Origin: Bacteroidota bacterium
GTDB taxonomy: Bacteria > Bacteroidota > Bacteroidia > Bacteroidales > Dysgonomonadaceae
Reading direction: 5' to 3'
DNA: 64,000 nt
Assembly: GCA_023622765.1 (NCBI GenBank)
Contig: JAMNYO010000034.1
Coordinates: 1 to 64,000 of the forward strand
The position numbers and the translations under genes were made by a program. Positions 1-9,558 of the stretch are shown here, one piece after another; position 1 is the first letter of the stretch, and each line of letters begins with the position of its first letter. The notes under the pieces are model-generated. The model made no database searches. It was not told the origin of the DNA and saw only the letters and a list, made by a program, of their open reading frames with translations.

Positions 1-129
1 AAGCTTGTCTGTTTTCTCCTTGTTTTCTTTTTTCAGGAAATCAATCTCGCTGTAAATGTCGTCGAGATCGGTGCAGCCGGCAATAATCATTATTGCTGCC
101 AGCACGATGGTTGTTAGAATTTTTTTCAT
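1..129 (-). CDS. Lipoprotein, N-terminal part only (gene runs off the window)
   Basis: Reading leftward from an ATG at 129, the first 43 residues are visible and the gene leaves the window at base 1. The start is MKKILTTIVLAAIMIIAGC, a short basic n-region, a hydrophobic core and a lipobox (IAGC) with the acylated Cys at residue 19. After it comes an acidic, heptad-like stretch (DLDDIYSEIDFLKKENKEK) that looks like the beginning of a coiled coil. Bacteroidales surface lipoproteins of the DUF4988 kind often begin like this, but too little is visible to assign a family. A promoter-like sequence and a repeat copy lie at 376-426 on the same strand, so this gene may be a target of the adjacent response regulator (inference). 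Confidence 0.8.
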   Translation of the reverse strand, partial: MKKILTTIVLAAIMIIAGCTDLDDIYSEIDFLKKENKEKTDKL

Positions 130-520
130 GTTTTTCACTTGTTATGGGTTGCCCCGGTATTTTATTATTTACAAGTCTATTCAAATCCGGTAAAGAGCTT
201 CCGACTCCACAGTTTTCCTTTATTATTGTACGATTCCGTTTTAATAACACCCAGCCCCTTGCCTATCCTGGTAATGGACGTGGATGCTTTTTTGCCGATG
301 AGTGGGTGGTCGGCTTCTACGGTTTGCTTGATTTTAAGGTGGTGCCAGGACTCTTTTTTTGCTGTGCTTCTCCTCCAAAAATAGGGGGAAATAAAACAGG
401 TGTCAATAATAGGAATATATGGTTTTTTAAGAAAGAAGGAGGAAGCCAGAAGGAAACAGGTTGTAGAAAGGCTGCTGGTTAGTTAGGCAGGAAGGTGAGT
501 AAGTAAGCAAGTAGTAGCAA
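130..520. other. Intergenic region with promoter, repeat copy and a start-less open frame
   Basis: No convincing gene lies here. On the minus strand a promoter-like sequence and repeat copy occupy 376-426. Downstream of it, one minus-strand frame stays open from about 410 to a TAG at 177-179 and reads protein-like (for example TVEADHPLIGKKASTSITR), but it has no ATG, GTG or TTG start in a sensible place. It may be a long 5' leader of the lipoprotein gene at 129 or a decayed gene end. I cannot decide between these. Confidence 0.4.
376..426 (-). promoter_or_regulatory. Promoter plus 26-bp repeat copy 1, upstream of the lipoprotein gene
   Basis: On the minus strand, bases 426-401 carry ACCATATATTCCTAT followed by TTGACA. 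After 17 nt comes TATTTTTG (383-376), which fits the Bacteroidota -7 consensus TAnnTTTG. The 26-bp block recurs with one mismatch at 1246-1271, in the same position relative to a similar -7 box. The arrangement suggests an activator site abutting the -33 region. Confidence 0.5.
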
Positions 521-1162
521 TCAGACCAACCGCTCTTTTATGGCTTTTATGGCAGCTTCTGATTTAGAGTTGACGGCAAGTTTCCTATAAATACTGTTGA
601 TATGTCCACAAACCGTGCCGATGGAGATGTAGCAATGGTCGGCAATCATCTTGTAGCTATCTCCGGCTACAAGCCGTTTCAACACATCGAGTTCACGTGC
701 CGAAAGGGAATACCTGTTTTCAATCTTATGACTCGGCGAAGTAAAAAATTGGAGTACCTTGCGTGCTATTTCGCTCGACATGGGCGAACCGCCGTTTGCT
801 AGCTCGGTAACCGCTTCAATGATTTGTATCGCGGATGCTTTTTTGAGCAGGTAGCCGGTGGCCCCGGCACGCAGCGCATCGAATATTTTGTCGCGGTCCT
901 CTATCACAGTGAGCATCATCACGTTGATGTTGGGATATCTGTCCTTTACCAATCGGGTAGCATCAATACCGGAAAGGTAGGGCATGTCAATATCCATCAA
1001 AATAACATCGGGCTGTTCTATATCGCAATTTTCGAGAATACGGCGGCAATCCGGGTAGGCTCCGGCAAAGCGCAACAACCCCGAGCCTCTAACCAAGAAG
1101 GAGAGGCTTTCGCGTAGCGCGTCATTGTCCTCGTATATGGCGACTTTTATTTCTAACTTCAT
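521..1162 (-). CDS. LuxR/NarL-family response regulator
   Basis: A 213-residue transcription factor. Residues 1-125 are a receiver domain with the acidic pair E11-D12, the phospho-acceptor Asp57 (VILMDIDMP), a Thr near 86 and the conserved Lys near 109 (GYLLKK). Residues 150-210 are a LuxR-type helix-turn-helix (LSARELDVLKRLVAGDSYKM). It follows the sensor kinase gene on the same strand after a 107-bp gap and is almost certainly its partner. The kinase has no fused receiver or AraC domain, so this is a classical two-gene version of what Bacteroidales usually encode as one hybrid protein. A 26-bp repeat lies on each side of the gene (401-426 and 1246-1271). Targets are unknown; the lipoprotein gene starting at 129 is the nearest candidate. 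Confidence 0.93.
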   Translation of the reverse strand: MKLEIKVAIYEDNDALRESLSFLVRGSGLLRFAGAYPDCRRILENCDIEQPDVILMDIDMPYLSGIDATRLVKDRYPNINVMMLTVIEDRDKIFDALRAGATGYLLKKASAIQIIEAVTELANGGSPMSSEIARKVLQFFTSPSHKIENRYSLSARELDVLKRLVAGDSYKMIADHCYISIGTVCGHINSIYRKLAVNSKSEAAIKAIKERLV

Positions 1163-1220
1163 TTTTTAAAGATTTCGGCACTACAACGTGTTGAACATGG
1201 AGGTCCTTTAAAATCAATTG

Positions 1221-1271
1221 CAATCTTACAGATTACAAGCACACTTGTCAATCATAGGAATATATGGTTTT
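1221..1271 (-). promoter_or_regulatory. 26-bp repeat copy 2 with promoter-like sequence before the response regulator
   Basis: On the minus strand 1271-1246 repeats the block found at 426-401 with one mismatch in 26, again ending in TTGACA. After the same 17-nt spacing comes TAAGATTG (1228-1221), one mismatch from TAnnTTTG. The block overlaps the stop codon of the kinase gene (1270-1272). It could drive an internal promoter for the response regulator, possibly autoregulated. Confidence 0.45.
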
Positions 1272-4200
1272 ATCCCACCTTAGAGGTGAAAGTAACCGTT
1301 GTCCCTTTGCCAATCGTAGAGCGAATGGCAACCTTTCCACCAATTTTCTCGCCGCGATATTGCATATTGCGTAACCCGTTTCGCCCGTATTCTTTTGTTG
1401 TGTCAAAACCTTTTCCATTATCGGTTATCGTCATTTTTAAAACGGGGTGAGAATAGGCAAAGTCGATGATGGCTTCCGTGCACTCGGAATATTTTGCCGC
1501 GTTGTTCATGGCCTCTTTGGCTATTAAAAACAGATTTCGGCGTACATCCATCGGAACGGGCAAAGAGACAATATTTTCGGGGACTTCAATCGTGAACTTA
1601 ATGTCGAGTGGCTCGAAAAGCGTCACGGCATATTCCCTGATACGCACGATAATGTTGTAAAAATTATCGTTTTGCGGGTTTACCGACCAAATAATGTCGT
1701 CCATGGACTCGAGCATATTCCGGGCATTGTTCCCGATTTTGCGCAGCATCTCTTCGGCATTTGGACTGTCATCCAACCGTGATTGCAACAAGTCGCTCAT
1801 AATGGAAATACTGCTTAACGTTGAGCCAACATCATCGTGCAAATCGGATGCTATTTTCAATCGAATTTGCAGTTGCTTTTCCTTCTGTTGCTTTCGGTTT
1901 ACATAAAGGGAGTAAAAAACCATTATGATTGCCATGGTAGAGAGCAATAAAAACCACCAGGTTTTCCAAAATGCTTGCCTTATGCTAAATTCAACAGATC
2001 GGTTGTATCCCAGCCAAACACCTTTATAGGACACATCTACCACGAAACGATATTTGCCCGGTTTTAAATTGGTGTAACGGGCTTCCAAAATATGGGTTGG
2101 CGAGTTCCAATCACTTTCCAATCCCTCCAACTTATAGCGATAGCGTACTTGATTGTAATCTTCAAAACAAATGGCCGTGTAGCCAAAAGTAAGGTTGTTT
2201 TGATTGTAGTTGACCATACGCGGGGTTCCAATTTCGTTATAAGGATTCCAATCAAGAATAGGTTGACTGTTAATACTTATATTTTCAATCATTAAATTGG
2301 ACACGCTTGATTGTGAATATTTTTCCGCTTCGCCGAGCCATTTCACACCCACCTGTTCGTTACAGAAAACATTTCCATATCGGTCGACCGTGATTTTACA
2401 ATCTCCACCGACGCTTTCAATCAGGCCGTTCCGCTCATCCGTTAGCATAAACGAGTTGTTATAGGGATTGAGATAAAGCAGCCCGTTATTTACCACCCAC
2501 AGTCTGCCTTGCTTATCGGTAGTCATATACAACAGGGTAAGATCTTTCAGCCCGTCATCTGTCTGGTATACTTTGATATTGAATATATCTCTCGTTTTTT
2601 CTTCAAACTTAACCAATCCTTGTCCCTCTATGGTAAGCCATATGGCATTTGTCGTGTCCTTTACGATTGAATAGGTGTAGCCATCTCTTATCCCGATTTC
2701 CTGTAACTGTAACGGGATTTCGCGAGAAAACGTTTCTGTTTCAGGGTTGAACGTGCAAAAACCGGTACGGCTGCCTATCCAAATCCGCCCATATTGGTCC
2801 TCTTCAATCGCCCTGAAGTGAGTATTGCCATATAATGAAGTATGGTCTCGGGCATTATTCAGGAAATAATCTGCTTTCGTTCGCTCGGGATTTAGACGTG
2901 CAATACCTAATTTGCCCGTTCCAACCCACAAGTTGTTTTGGCTGTCTTCGAATACTTTGTATATCGTATTATTCCAAAAATGATTGTGGTTTGTATCCGG
3001 TACCGAAAATGGTTTTAACGTCTTACTTTGCTTATCAATGTACCAAAGTCCTCGTTGTGAGGTCGCCACCCAAATAACTCCGCGGCTATCCTTAAAAATA
3101 TCATTGGCGTTGAACATCTCTTTTTTGTCTCTCTCGGGTTGGAAATAGGTCCATTCATGGGTTAAACTGTTCCAACAAGCCAACCCGTAACTTTCCCAGT
3201 GTAATCCAAAATAGTATTCACTGGTCTCCTCATCATGTAAAGTAACCGAAACCCAACCATGAGGGAAAGGGATATCAAGAAGTTCAAATCGTTTCGCCCT
3301 TAAGTTTTGTCGCCAAAGTCCATCTTTGCAACTTAACCAAAGTGCGCCATCCTTCAGTTTAAAGATATTCAGGTTTGCCTTGTCAAGCACATTGTAGGTC
3401 TGTTCTTGTTTAGGGGGAGATAATTCTTCGTCTTTTTTGTTAAAAATATACAGCCCCCTATCAAAGTCACAGACCCAGATCTCATCTTCGTTTTTCAACA
3501 TGAAATCATTTACCGCACGAATGCGTTGGGTTATCTCTATACGGTCACCGGGCTTAGGATGGCCAAAGTTCTCCCAAGTTTCAGTGACCATATCAAAACG
3601 TGGTAGTCCTGAAATCCAACACATACACCACAAGAAATTTCCTTCTTGTCTGAATTTATACACGGGGGGCTGAGAACGCCAAAACGTGGTTTCCCTGTTT
3701 GGATAGATTTCGTGTATGGCATTCCGTTTTTTGTCGAAACTTATCAATCCACATTCGGTTCCCAACATCAATCGATTTTCATCAACGCTATGTTGCGTTA
3801 TGCAGTACACCCTTTTGGCAAAAGCGGGACTCCCTTTGGTAATGGGTGGCGTTTTGAGATAATGGTTGGTTATACCCGACAAGTCAGATTTCAAACTATA
3901 CAACCCGTTAAGTGCTGCCACCCAGATAGTTCCTTCTTTATCTTGAAAAAATTCATTAATCCATTCTACCGGATTTCCATCTTGATCGATTACCAGATTG
4001 GCGATTTTTTCGTTACGAATGTCCATCAATGAAATCCCATGTATCCCACCAATGCACAATAGCGTGTCACCAAGCAGGTAAAGCGACAGCAAATCGGTAT
4101 CGATAATAGAAGTTGTGTCATCGGGTATGTTGTGGAAAATTTTGAAATCGTGCCCGTCATAACGCATCAGCCCGTGCCTGCCCGCCATCCACACGAATCC

Positions 4201-4431
4201 GCGACAATCTTGCACAAGGGCTAAAATATCGCGAATAGGTTCATCGCCAGGAAGTTTTATCTCCTTGAAAACGTACTCTTCAGCACGTGATTTTAATGGT
4301 AGCGTAGCTGTTTGCGCGGAAGCAGTGAAATGGATCAAGAAAAAAAGCGAAGCCACTATGCCTAATAAGCGAAAAAGGTGCAGCCTTATCCCGCTTGGCT
4401 TTAATTCCCGAATCTCGCGTACACGGCACAT
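1270..4431 (-). CDS. Propeller/Y_Y_Y sensor histidine kinase (HisKA_3 type)
   Basis: A 1053-residue membrane sensor. An N-terminal signal peptide (hydrophobic LLGIVASLFFLIHF, cleavage near AQT) leads to a long periplasmic region of two-component propeller repeats (for example QDCRGFVWMAGRHGLMRYDG, DSRGVIWVATSQRGLWYID, DQYGRIWIGSRTG), then a Y_Y_Y domain around 750-810. One membrane segment spans about 825-844. The cytoplasmic part has a HisKA_3 dimerisation domain with the phospho-His at about 865 (SDLHDDVGSTL) and an HATPase domain (NNAAKY near 976, DNGKGFD near 1004). Similar ectodomains in hybrid two-component systems sense oligosaccharides, but here the kinase is NarL/LiaS-like and lacks a receiver and AraC domain. 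The partner regulator is encoded immediately downstream. The ligand cannot be inferred from the sequence. Confidence 0.93.
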   Translation of the reverse strand: MCRVREIRELKPSGIRLHLFRLLGIVASLFFLIHFTASAQTATLPLKSRAEEYVFKEIKLPGDEPIRDILALVQDCRGFVWMAGRHGLMRYDGHDFKIFHNIPDDTTSIIDTDLLSLYLLGDTLLCIGGIHGISLMDIRNEKIANLVIDQDGNPVEWINEFFQDKEGTIWVAALNGLYSLKSDLSGITNHYLKTPPITKGSPAFAKRVYCITQHSVDENRLMLGTECGLISFDKKRNAIHEIYPNRETTFWRSQPPVYKFRQEGNFLWCMCWISGLPRFDMVTETWENFGHPKPGDRIEITQRIRAVNDFMLKNEDEIWVCDFDRGLYIFNKKDEELSPPKQEQTYNVLDKANLNIFKLKDGALWLSCKDGLWRQNLRAKRFELLDIPFPHGWVSVTLHDEETSEYYFGLHWESYGLACWNSLTHEWTYFQPERDKKEMFNANDIFKDSRGVIWVATSQRGLWYIDKQSKTLKPFSVPDTNHNHFWNNTIYKVFEDSQNNLWVGTGKLGIARLNPERTKADYFLNNARDHTSLYGNTHFRAIEEDQYGRIWIGSRTGFCTFNPETETFSREIPLQLQEIGIRDGYTYSIVKDTTNAIWLTIEGQGLVKFEEKTRDIFNIKVYQTDDGLKDLTLLYMTTDKQGRLWVVNNGLLYLNPYNNSFMLTDERNGLIESVGGDCKITVDRYGNVFCNEQVGVKWLGEAEKYSQSSVSNLMIENISINSQPILDWNPYNEIGTPRMVNYNQNNLTFGYTAICFEDYNQVRYRYKLEGLESDWNSPTHILEARYTNLKPGKYRFVVDVSYKGVWLGYNRSVEFSIRQAFWKTWWFLLLSTMAIIMVFYSLYVNRKQQKEKQLQIRLKIASDLHDDVGSTLSSISIMSDLLQSRLDDSPNAEEMLRKIGNNARNMLESMDDIIWSVNPQNDNFYNIIVRIREYAVTLFEPLDIKFTIEVPENIVSLPVPMDVRRNLFLIAKEAMNNAAKYSECTEAIIDFAYSHPVLKMTITDNGKGFDTTKEYGRNGLRNMQYRGEKIGGKVAIRSTIGKGTTVTFTSKVG

Positions 4432-4720
4432 GTGATGAAATTTTTAAACGGAAATTCCTTCTACCGCCTTTTTGAGCCATTTGTAAGGGTAGTTTACTAT
4501 ATCGACCTTCACAACCTCGTCTCTAGCAATACATGCATTCGTTGCAGCCGTTTCAGAAGTGCCAAAGTTTGTCTTTCAACAAAAATAGATTAAAAAACCG
4601 CTTCTAACAAGCGTTTACGATAAAAATTAGGAAACCCTCCTAAATTAAGCATGAACAGTAAACATTTTAGAGACAAAAACGTTTTAAGAGCTAAACAGAA
4701 CAATTAAAAAGGATAACATT

Positions 4721-5245
4721 ATGGTAAGTAAAAGATTAGAAGCAGCTATCAACAAGCAGATTAACGCGGAATTATGGTCGGCATACTTGTATTTATCCAT
4801 GTCGATGCACTTCAATAATGAAGGGTTGCCCGGCATTGCGAATTGGTTTTTAAACCAATTTAAAGAAGAACAGGACCACGCGCATAAGTTCATGAACTAC
4901 ATGAACGCGAAAGGAAACAGGGTGGAGTTAACCCCTATTGATAAAGTAGATACTTCTTGGAAAAGCGTTTTGCATGCTTTTGAAGAGACATTAAAGCATG
5001 AAAGGGTGGTAACCCAGCTCATTAACGACTTGGTAACCATTGCTAAGGAAGAAAAGGACTACGCCTCGGACAACTTCCTGCAATGGTTTGTGAACGAGCA
5101 GGTGGAAGAGGAAGAGACGGCGCAAGGTATTATCGACAGCCTGAGGCTGATTGGCGACAACGGTTTCGGTGTTTACTCACTGGACAAAGAACTGGGTACA
5201 CGCACCTACACGGCCGCCGATGTTTCCGCAACCGGCGGGGAGTAA
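4721..5245 (+). CDS. ftnA: Non-haem ferritin
   Basis: A 174-residue cytoplasmic iron-storage protein that oxidises Fe(II) and stores ferric mineral in a 24-subunit shell. The ferroxidase ligands are in place: E17, E50, H53, E94, Q127 and E130, matching bacterial FtnA. Length and the four-helix spacing are typical. The ATG at 4721 gives the standard MVSKRLEAAINKQINAELWS start. It stands alone, divergent from the sensor kinase (289-bp gap) and convergent with the RND pump gene, whose stop lies 10 bp beyond the ferritin stop. Confidence 0.96.
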   Translation: MVSKRLEAAINKQINAELWSAYLYLSMSMHFNNEGLPGIANWFLNQFKEEQDHAHKFMNYMNAKGNRVELTPIDKVDTSWKSVLHAFEETLKHERVVTQLINDLVTIAKEEKDYASDNFLQWFVNEQVEEEETAQGIIDSLRLIGDNGFGVYSLDKELGTRTYTAADVSATGGE

Positions 5246-5255
5246 ATGAAAGTCA

Positions 5256-8200
5256 TTACTCCTTTTTCGGCTTTTTTGAGAAGGAGTGCATGATTTTGTA
5301 AACCGTGGGTACCACGATCAATGTAAGGAATGTTGACATCGCCATACCGCCGATAATGACCCACGCCATACCGTTGCGAAGTTCGGCTCCCGACCCTTTC
5401 GACAAGGCAACGGGAAGCATCCCGATCATGGTTGACAGTGCGGTCATCAAAATGGGACGGGTCCGGATCTGCACGGCTTGAATCAACGCCTCGTTCATTT
5501 TTTTCCCTTCACGACGGGCGTCATTGGCAAAGTCCACCAGCAAAATGGCGTTTTTAGCCACCAATCCCACCAGCATCACCAAGCCGAGCATGGCATAAAT
5601 ACTCATCGCTGTATTGGTTAACGCAAGCGCGAGTATCGCCCCCACCACGGATAGCGGAATAGAAAACATCACTACCAGGGGATCAGTCCAGTTGTTATAC
5701 AATAGCACCATGGAGAGGTAGATTAGCAACAACGAGAGCATCAGTGCGGTAGTAAGGACATCCATCGAGTCGCTCATCTTTTTCATATCGCCGATTGTTT
5801 CGATTCGGATGCCTTTGGGTTTGTGTATGTTGTCTAACTTATTGAAAAAATGTTTTGAGATAGCACCTGCCGGTACGCCGTATGCCTGTGAACGGAGGGT
5901 TACGGAGCTATTGCGGTTGAAACGTTCGAGGCGGCTTGGTCCTGTTCCGAGAGAAATATCGGCAAATTGGGCAAGTTTCACGCTTTCGCCTCGTCCGTTA
6001 ATAAAGGTGAGGTTTGCCACATCATCCGTTTGTTGACGATATACCCTGTCAGCACGGATATTTATATCATACTCGTAGTTGTCTTGGGTGTATTTTAGTT
6101 GATTGTTCCCTTGAAAATTCATCTGCATGAGCATACCCACGTTATCGAGGGAAAGGGCAAGTTCCGACATTTTATCTCTATCAACCGTTACCGTGATTTC
6201 GGGCGTAGCGTTCTCTACCGACAGTTCCTGCTGCATAACGCCCGGGACAGTTCCTAAAATGGTCAATGCCTGTTCGGCGAACAGCATCACCGAGTCGTTG
6301 TTATTTCCAGTGATAACATATTCAACGGCAGCTTTGGAGGCGGTTCCGGTTAGACTGACGCTAAAGATGTTTACTTTGGCATCGACTAAATAATCGGAAA
6401 GTGGCTTGCGAACGCGGGTGATATAGCTTTCGGTATCTTCTTTCTGCTTTTTCAGTTTCACATCCAACTCGGCGAGATAGGGTGTTCCCTTGGTGCTTTG
6501 CGTGTTATCGCTCGTGAGCCCTACCATGGTAACCACTTTGTCCACCTCGGGGCGGCTCAAAAACCATCTTTCGGCTCGCTGTACCAAAGCGTTGGACTCT
6601 TCCATCGATATATCTTTCGGCATTTCCAACTGCACGATAAATTCACTACGATCAATGTAGGGTTGAAATTCAAAATTGATAAATCCCAACGGGAAGAGTG
6701 CCATAACGGCTACGGTAATAAGTATGACAACCAACCCAACCCAACGCTTATGTCCCAGACCCCATTTCAGAATGCCCGCGATCCAGTTGCTGAATGATTT
6801 GATGCCTTTCTCAAAGCCGAGCAGCATTTTCTCGAAAATGTTTTTGCCGGTAAGCTCGTATATATTTCCGAAACGAGAGGTCAATAACGGTACCAACGTG
6901 AGGGCAGCCAGCAAGCTGAACATGATGGAAATAACGATGACGGCGCAAAACTGGCGTAAAATATCGGAAACAAGCGTGTTGGTAAAGATGATAGGCAAGA
7001 ACACCACTGCCAATACCACGGTTATGGAAACCACGGTAAAACCTATTTCGTTTAGCGCATCCAATGTCGCCCGGACACGGTTTTTACCCATTTCAATATG
7101 GCGGTAAACGTTTTCAATAACCACGATGGCATCGTCAACCAATACCCCGATAACCAACGAAAGGGCCAACAGCGACATCAGGTTCAGCGTGAAATTGAAC
7201 AGCTTCATACCGACAAACGTGGCTATTAATGAAACAGGAACCACCACCATCACGATAAGCGCGTTGCGGAAATTGTGCAAGAAAAACAGAATGACCAGCG
7301 ATACCAATAAAATGGCGAGCATCAAGTCGGTGATTACCGAGCTAATGGATTGTTTGGTAAAAGTTGTGCTGTTCTGTGCCACCTCTATTTTCAATCCATC
7401 GTCCGAATAATCCTCTTCCAAACGATTAATCGTTTGCATCACCTGCTCGCTCACCTTTATGGCATTGGCATCAGACTGTTTCAGCAGGTTGAGCAAAATC
7501 GCATCCTGCCCGTTGACTCGCCCCAGTTTAACGGGATCTTTTACCGCGTCTACGACGTCGGCAACATCGCTCAGATGTATTTGTGCCCCGGTTTGGGTGG
7601 TTCTTACAACCAGGTTTCGAAGTTCGTTAATGCTTTTCATTTTTCCCGAAAGGCGTACGGCGGTTTGGCTTTCATCGCTGTGCAAGTATCCGGTCGGGAA
7701 ATCGAGGTTGGCAGCACGAATAGCACCTTGTATCATCATCGGGGTGAGTCCGAAAGCGCTCATTTTTTCCTGATGCAGGTTGACCTGAATTTCACGTTCC
7801 ATACCCCCGATTAAAGTGATTTTCGCAACACCTCTTACACGAGATAGTTCCGGAACTACACGTTTGTCAATAAGGTCGTAAAAGTCAGTCGGCTCCATCT
7901 CGGATTGTGCAGAAAGGATCAGAATGGGTTTTTCATCCACCGATATTTTCGAAATGGTGGGCGAAAGAATATCCCGTGGGAGCTCCGAGCGCTTCGCGTT
8001 GAGCAGATTTTGCGCATCGGTAACGGCTTTGTCGATATCTATTCCGTAAGAGAAGGAAACGATTATCATCGACATCCCTTCGAATGAAAATGATTGCATC
8101 TGGTCGATCCCCTCCATGCTCGAAAGAGCGTCTTCCGCTTTTCGCGTGAGTGAATTTTCCACTTCGCTTGGCGAGGCACCGGGATAGATGATTTGCACAT

Positions 8201-8336
8201 TGAGTATCGGGGGTGCAAACTTGGGCATCAGCTCGGCACTCAGGGATTTATAGCTCAGATAGCCAAAAACCGTCAAAAGCAGGAAAAGCACCATAACGTA
8301 TATGGGGCGTTTTATGGATAGGTTTGTAATCTTCAT
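5256..8336 (-). CDS. RND efflux transporter, inner-membrane pump (AcrB/MexB-like)
   Basis: A 1026-residue proton-driven pump of the HAE1/AcrB class and last gene of the TetR-TolC-MFP-RND operon. TM1 follows the start (IKRPIYVMVLFLLLTVFGYLSY). Two large periplasmic loops separate TM1/2 and TM7/8. The proton-relay Asp pair is present in TM4 (GVLVDDAIVVIENVYRHIE), and the second repeat carries GLVAKNAILLVDFAN. I chose the ATG at 8336 (MKITNLSIKRP) over an upstream TTG at 8360 because the family starts right before TM1. It should assemble with the adaptor and outer-membrane channel encoded just upstream. The substrate is not predictable from sequence. Confidence 0.95.
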   Translation of the reverse strand: MKITNLSIKRPIYVMVLFLLLTVFGYLSYKSLSAELMPKFAPPILNVQIIYPGASPSEVENSLTRKAEDALSSMEGIDQMQSFSFEGMSMIIVSFSYGIDIDKAVTDAQNLLNAKRSELPRDILSPTISKISVDEKPILILSAQSEMEPTDFYDLIDKRVVPELSRVRGVAKITLIGGMEREIQVNLHQEKMSAFGLTPMMIQGAIRAANLDFPTGYLHSDESQTAVRLSGKMKSINELRNLVVRTTQTGAQIHLSDVADVVDAVKDPVKLGRVNGQDAILLNLLKQSDANAIKVSEQVMQTINRLEEDYSDDGLKIEVAQNSTTFTKQSISSVITDLMLAILLVSLVILFFLHNFRNALIVMVVVPVSLIATFVGMKLFNFTLNLMSLLALSLVIGVLVDDAIVVIENVYRHIEMGKNRVRATLDALNEIGFTVVSITVVLAVVFLPIIFTNTLVSDILRQFCAVIVISIMFSLLAALTLVPLLTSRFGNIYELTGKNIFEKMLLGFEKGIKSFSNWIAGILKWGLGHKRWVGLVVILITVAVMALFPLGFINFEFQPYIDRSEFIVQLEMPKDISMEESNALVQRAERWFLSRPEVDKVVTMVGLTSDNTQSTKGTPYLAELDVKLKKQKEDTESYITRVRKPLSDYLVDAKVNIFSVSLTGTASKAAVEYVITGNNNDSVMLFAEQALTILGTVPGVMQQELSVENATPEITVTVDRDKMSELALSLDNVGMLMQMNFQGNNQLKYTQDNYEYDINIRADRVYRQQTDDVANLTFINGRGESVKLAQFADISLGTGPSRLERFNRNSSVTLRSQAYGVPAGAISKHFFNKLDNIHKPKGIRIETIGDMKKMSDSMDVLTTALMLSLLLIYLSMVLLYNNWTDPLVVMFSIPLSVVGAILALALTNTAMSIYAMLGLVMLVGLVAKNAILLVDFANDARREGKKMNEALIQAVQIRTRPILMTALSTMIGMLPVALSKGSGAELRNGMAWVIIGGMAMSTFLTLIVVPTVYKIMHSFSKKPKKE

Positions 8337-8437
8337 CTTCCCATTTATTTGATCATTCAATATACGCTATATCATTGTATATTTTTCACTGCCACTCCGT
8401 CGGGACTATTTTAAAGCGCCGCTCGGCGTGGGCTATG

Positions 8438-9490
8438 TCACTTTACAGGTTTTACCGCCACTCCATCGGAAACGTTTACCAGTCCGGCAACAACAATGCT
8501 GTCGCCCGGATCGATTCCCTGCACGATTTCAATATGTTCGTCAAGCATGTTGCCGGTAACTACCGTCTGTTTTCTTACAATGCCGTTTTTCACGACAAAA
8601 ACATGTGCAGCCAGCACACTGCCACGAATAGCCCTACGAGGGATAAGAATGCCACTTTTTGTTGTATCACCACCGAAAAAGAGCGTAACCAGCGTACCCG
8701 GTTTCAACGCCTCCTGTTTCCCTGTAAGTGTAATTTCAACGGGGAAGTGAAGGGAGTGATCGGCTTTATCGCTGACGAAAGAGACCGTTCCGAAAAAGGT
8801 TTCTTCGGGAAACAATTCACTTACCACCCTTACCGCTTGCCCTTTGCTAATCAGTAATCGCTGCTTTTCGTTAATGAGACTTTTCACTTTAAGCCGTGAG
8901 TCGTCGATAATATCGAATAGTTTGGCTCCCGGGTTCAGGTAGCTGCCCACCTCGACGTAACGTTTATAGATTTTTCCCGCCATGGGTGCCTTAATTGACG
9001 AGTCTGCGAGGCGGCGTTTAGCAGTAATAAGGCGGCTCTCCGCGGCAATCATCTGTGTTTGGATATTATCTAACTGCTGGTCGGTTACCCCACCCTGTGC
9101 ATTAGAACTCTTAAAGCGTTCGTAATCTTTTTTCAGCGCTTCAAATGAGGCTTCACTCGATACAACATCGGCACGAAGCATCTCGTTATCAAGTTGAATC
9201 AACACTGCCCCCTTTCCAACGCGGTCGCCTTCATCGGCGTATATGGTTACGACACGTCCTGCCACATCCGATACGAATGGCAGGTCGTGCAACGCCTCAA
9301 GTAGACCATTCGAGGTGAACTCCACGGAGTAGGTGCTGTCTGAAACGACCATCATCTTTACAGCAACAGCGTCCGAAATATCGGCCACCATTTTCGTTTT
9401 TTCAGCGGTCGATCTCTTGTTCAGTACCAAGACCAATGTAATAATGCCAATTATGGCACATACAGAGAGGATATAAACTATTTTTTTCAT
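8438..9490 (-). CDS. Efflux RND periplasmic adaptor (membrane fusion protein)
   Basis: A 350-residue HlyD/AcrA-type adaptor joining the RND pump to the TolC channel. An N-terminal membrane anchor (IVYILSVCAIIGIITLVLVL) is followed by a barrel-sandwich/lipoyl half (VVTIYADEGDRVGKGAVLIQLD), a coiled-coil hairpin around 110-160, the second lipoyl half (SIKAPMAGKIYKRYVEVGSYL), and beta-barrel and membrane-proximal domains. The first residues look like an uncleaved or cleavable anchor without a lipobox Cys. It lies 68 bp after tolC and about 100 bp before the pump gene. The intergenic leader directly before its ATG is a copy of a dispersed element. Confidence 0.94.
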   Translation of the reverse strand: MKKIVYILSVCAIIGIITLVLVLNKRSTAEKTKMVADISDAVAVKMMVVSDSTYSVEFTSNGLLEALHDLPFVSDVAGRVVTIYADEGDRVGKGAVLIQLDNEMLRADVVSSEASFEALKKDYERFKSSNAQGGVTDQQLDNIQTQMIAAESRLITAKRRLADSSIKAPMAGKIYKRYVEVGSYLNPGAKLFDIIDDSRLKVKSLINEKQRLLISKGQAVRVVSELFPEETFFGTVSFVSDKADHSLHFPVEITLTGKQEALKPGTLVTLFFGGDTTKSGILIPRRAIRGSVLAAHVFVVKNGIVRKQTVVTGNMLDEHIEIVQGIDPGDSIVVAGLVNVSDGVAVKPVK

Positions 9491-9526
9491 ACGATTATTT
9501 TATCTTTACATTTCAGTGTATGAACC
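9485..9526 (-). repeat. Dispersed leader element (type B), copy before the adaptor gene
   Basis: On the minus strand this 42-bp stretch begins GGTTCATACACTGAAATG and ends in AATCGTATGAAA, where ATG is the adaptor start codon. It carries inverted ends (TTCATAC ... GTATGAA). A copy with one substitution and three single-base insertions lies at 38132-38176. A looser copy ends at the hipA start codon (44593-44635), and a 24-bp exact part lies before the glycosyltransferase start (26561-26584). Confidence 0.6.
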
Positions 9527-9558
9527 TTTAAATAGGTCGGTTTCATACAAAACTCTAT

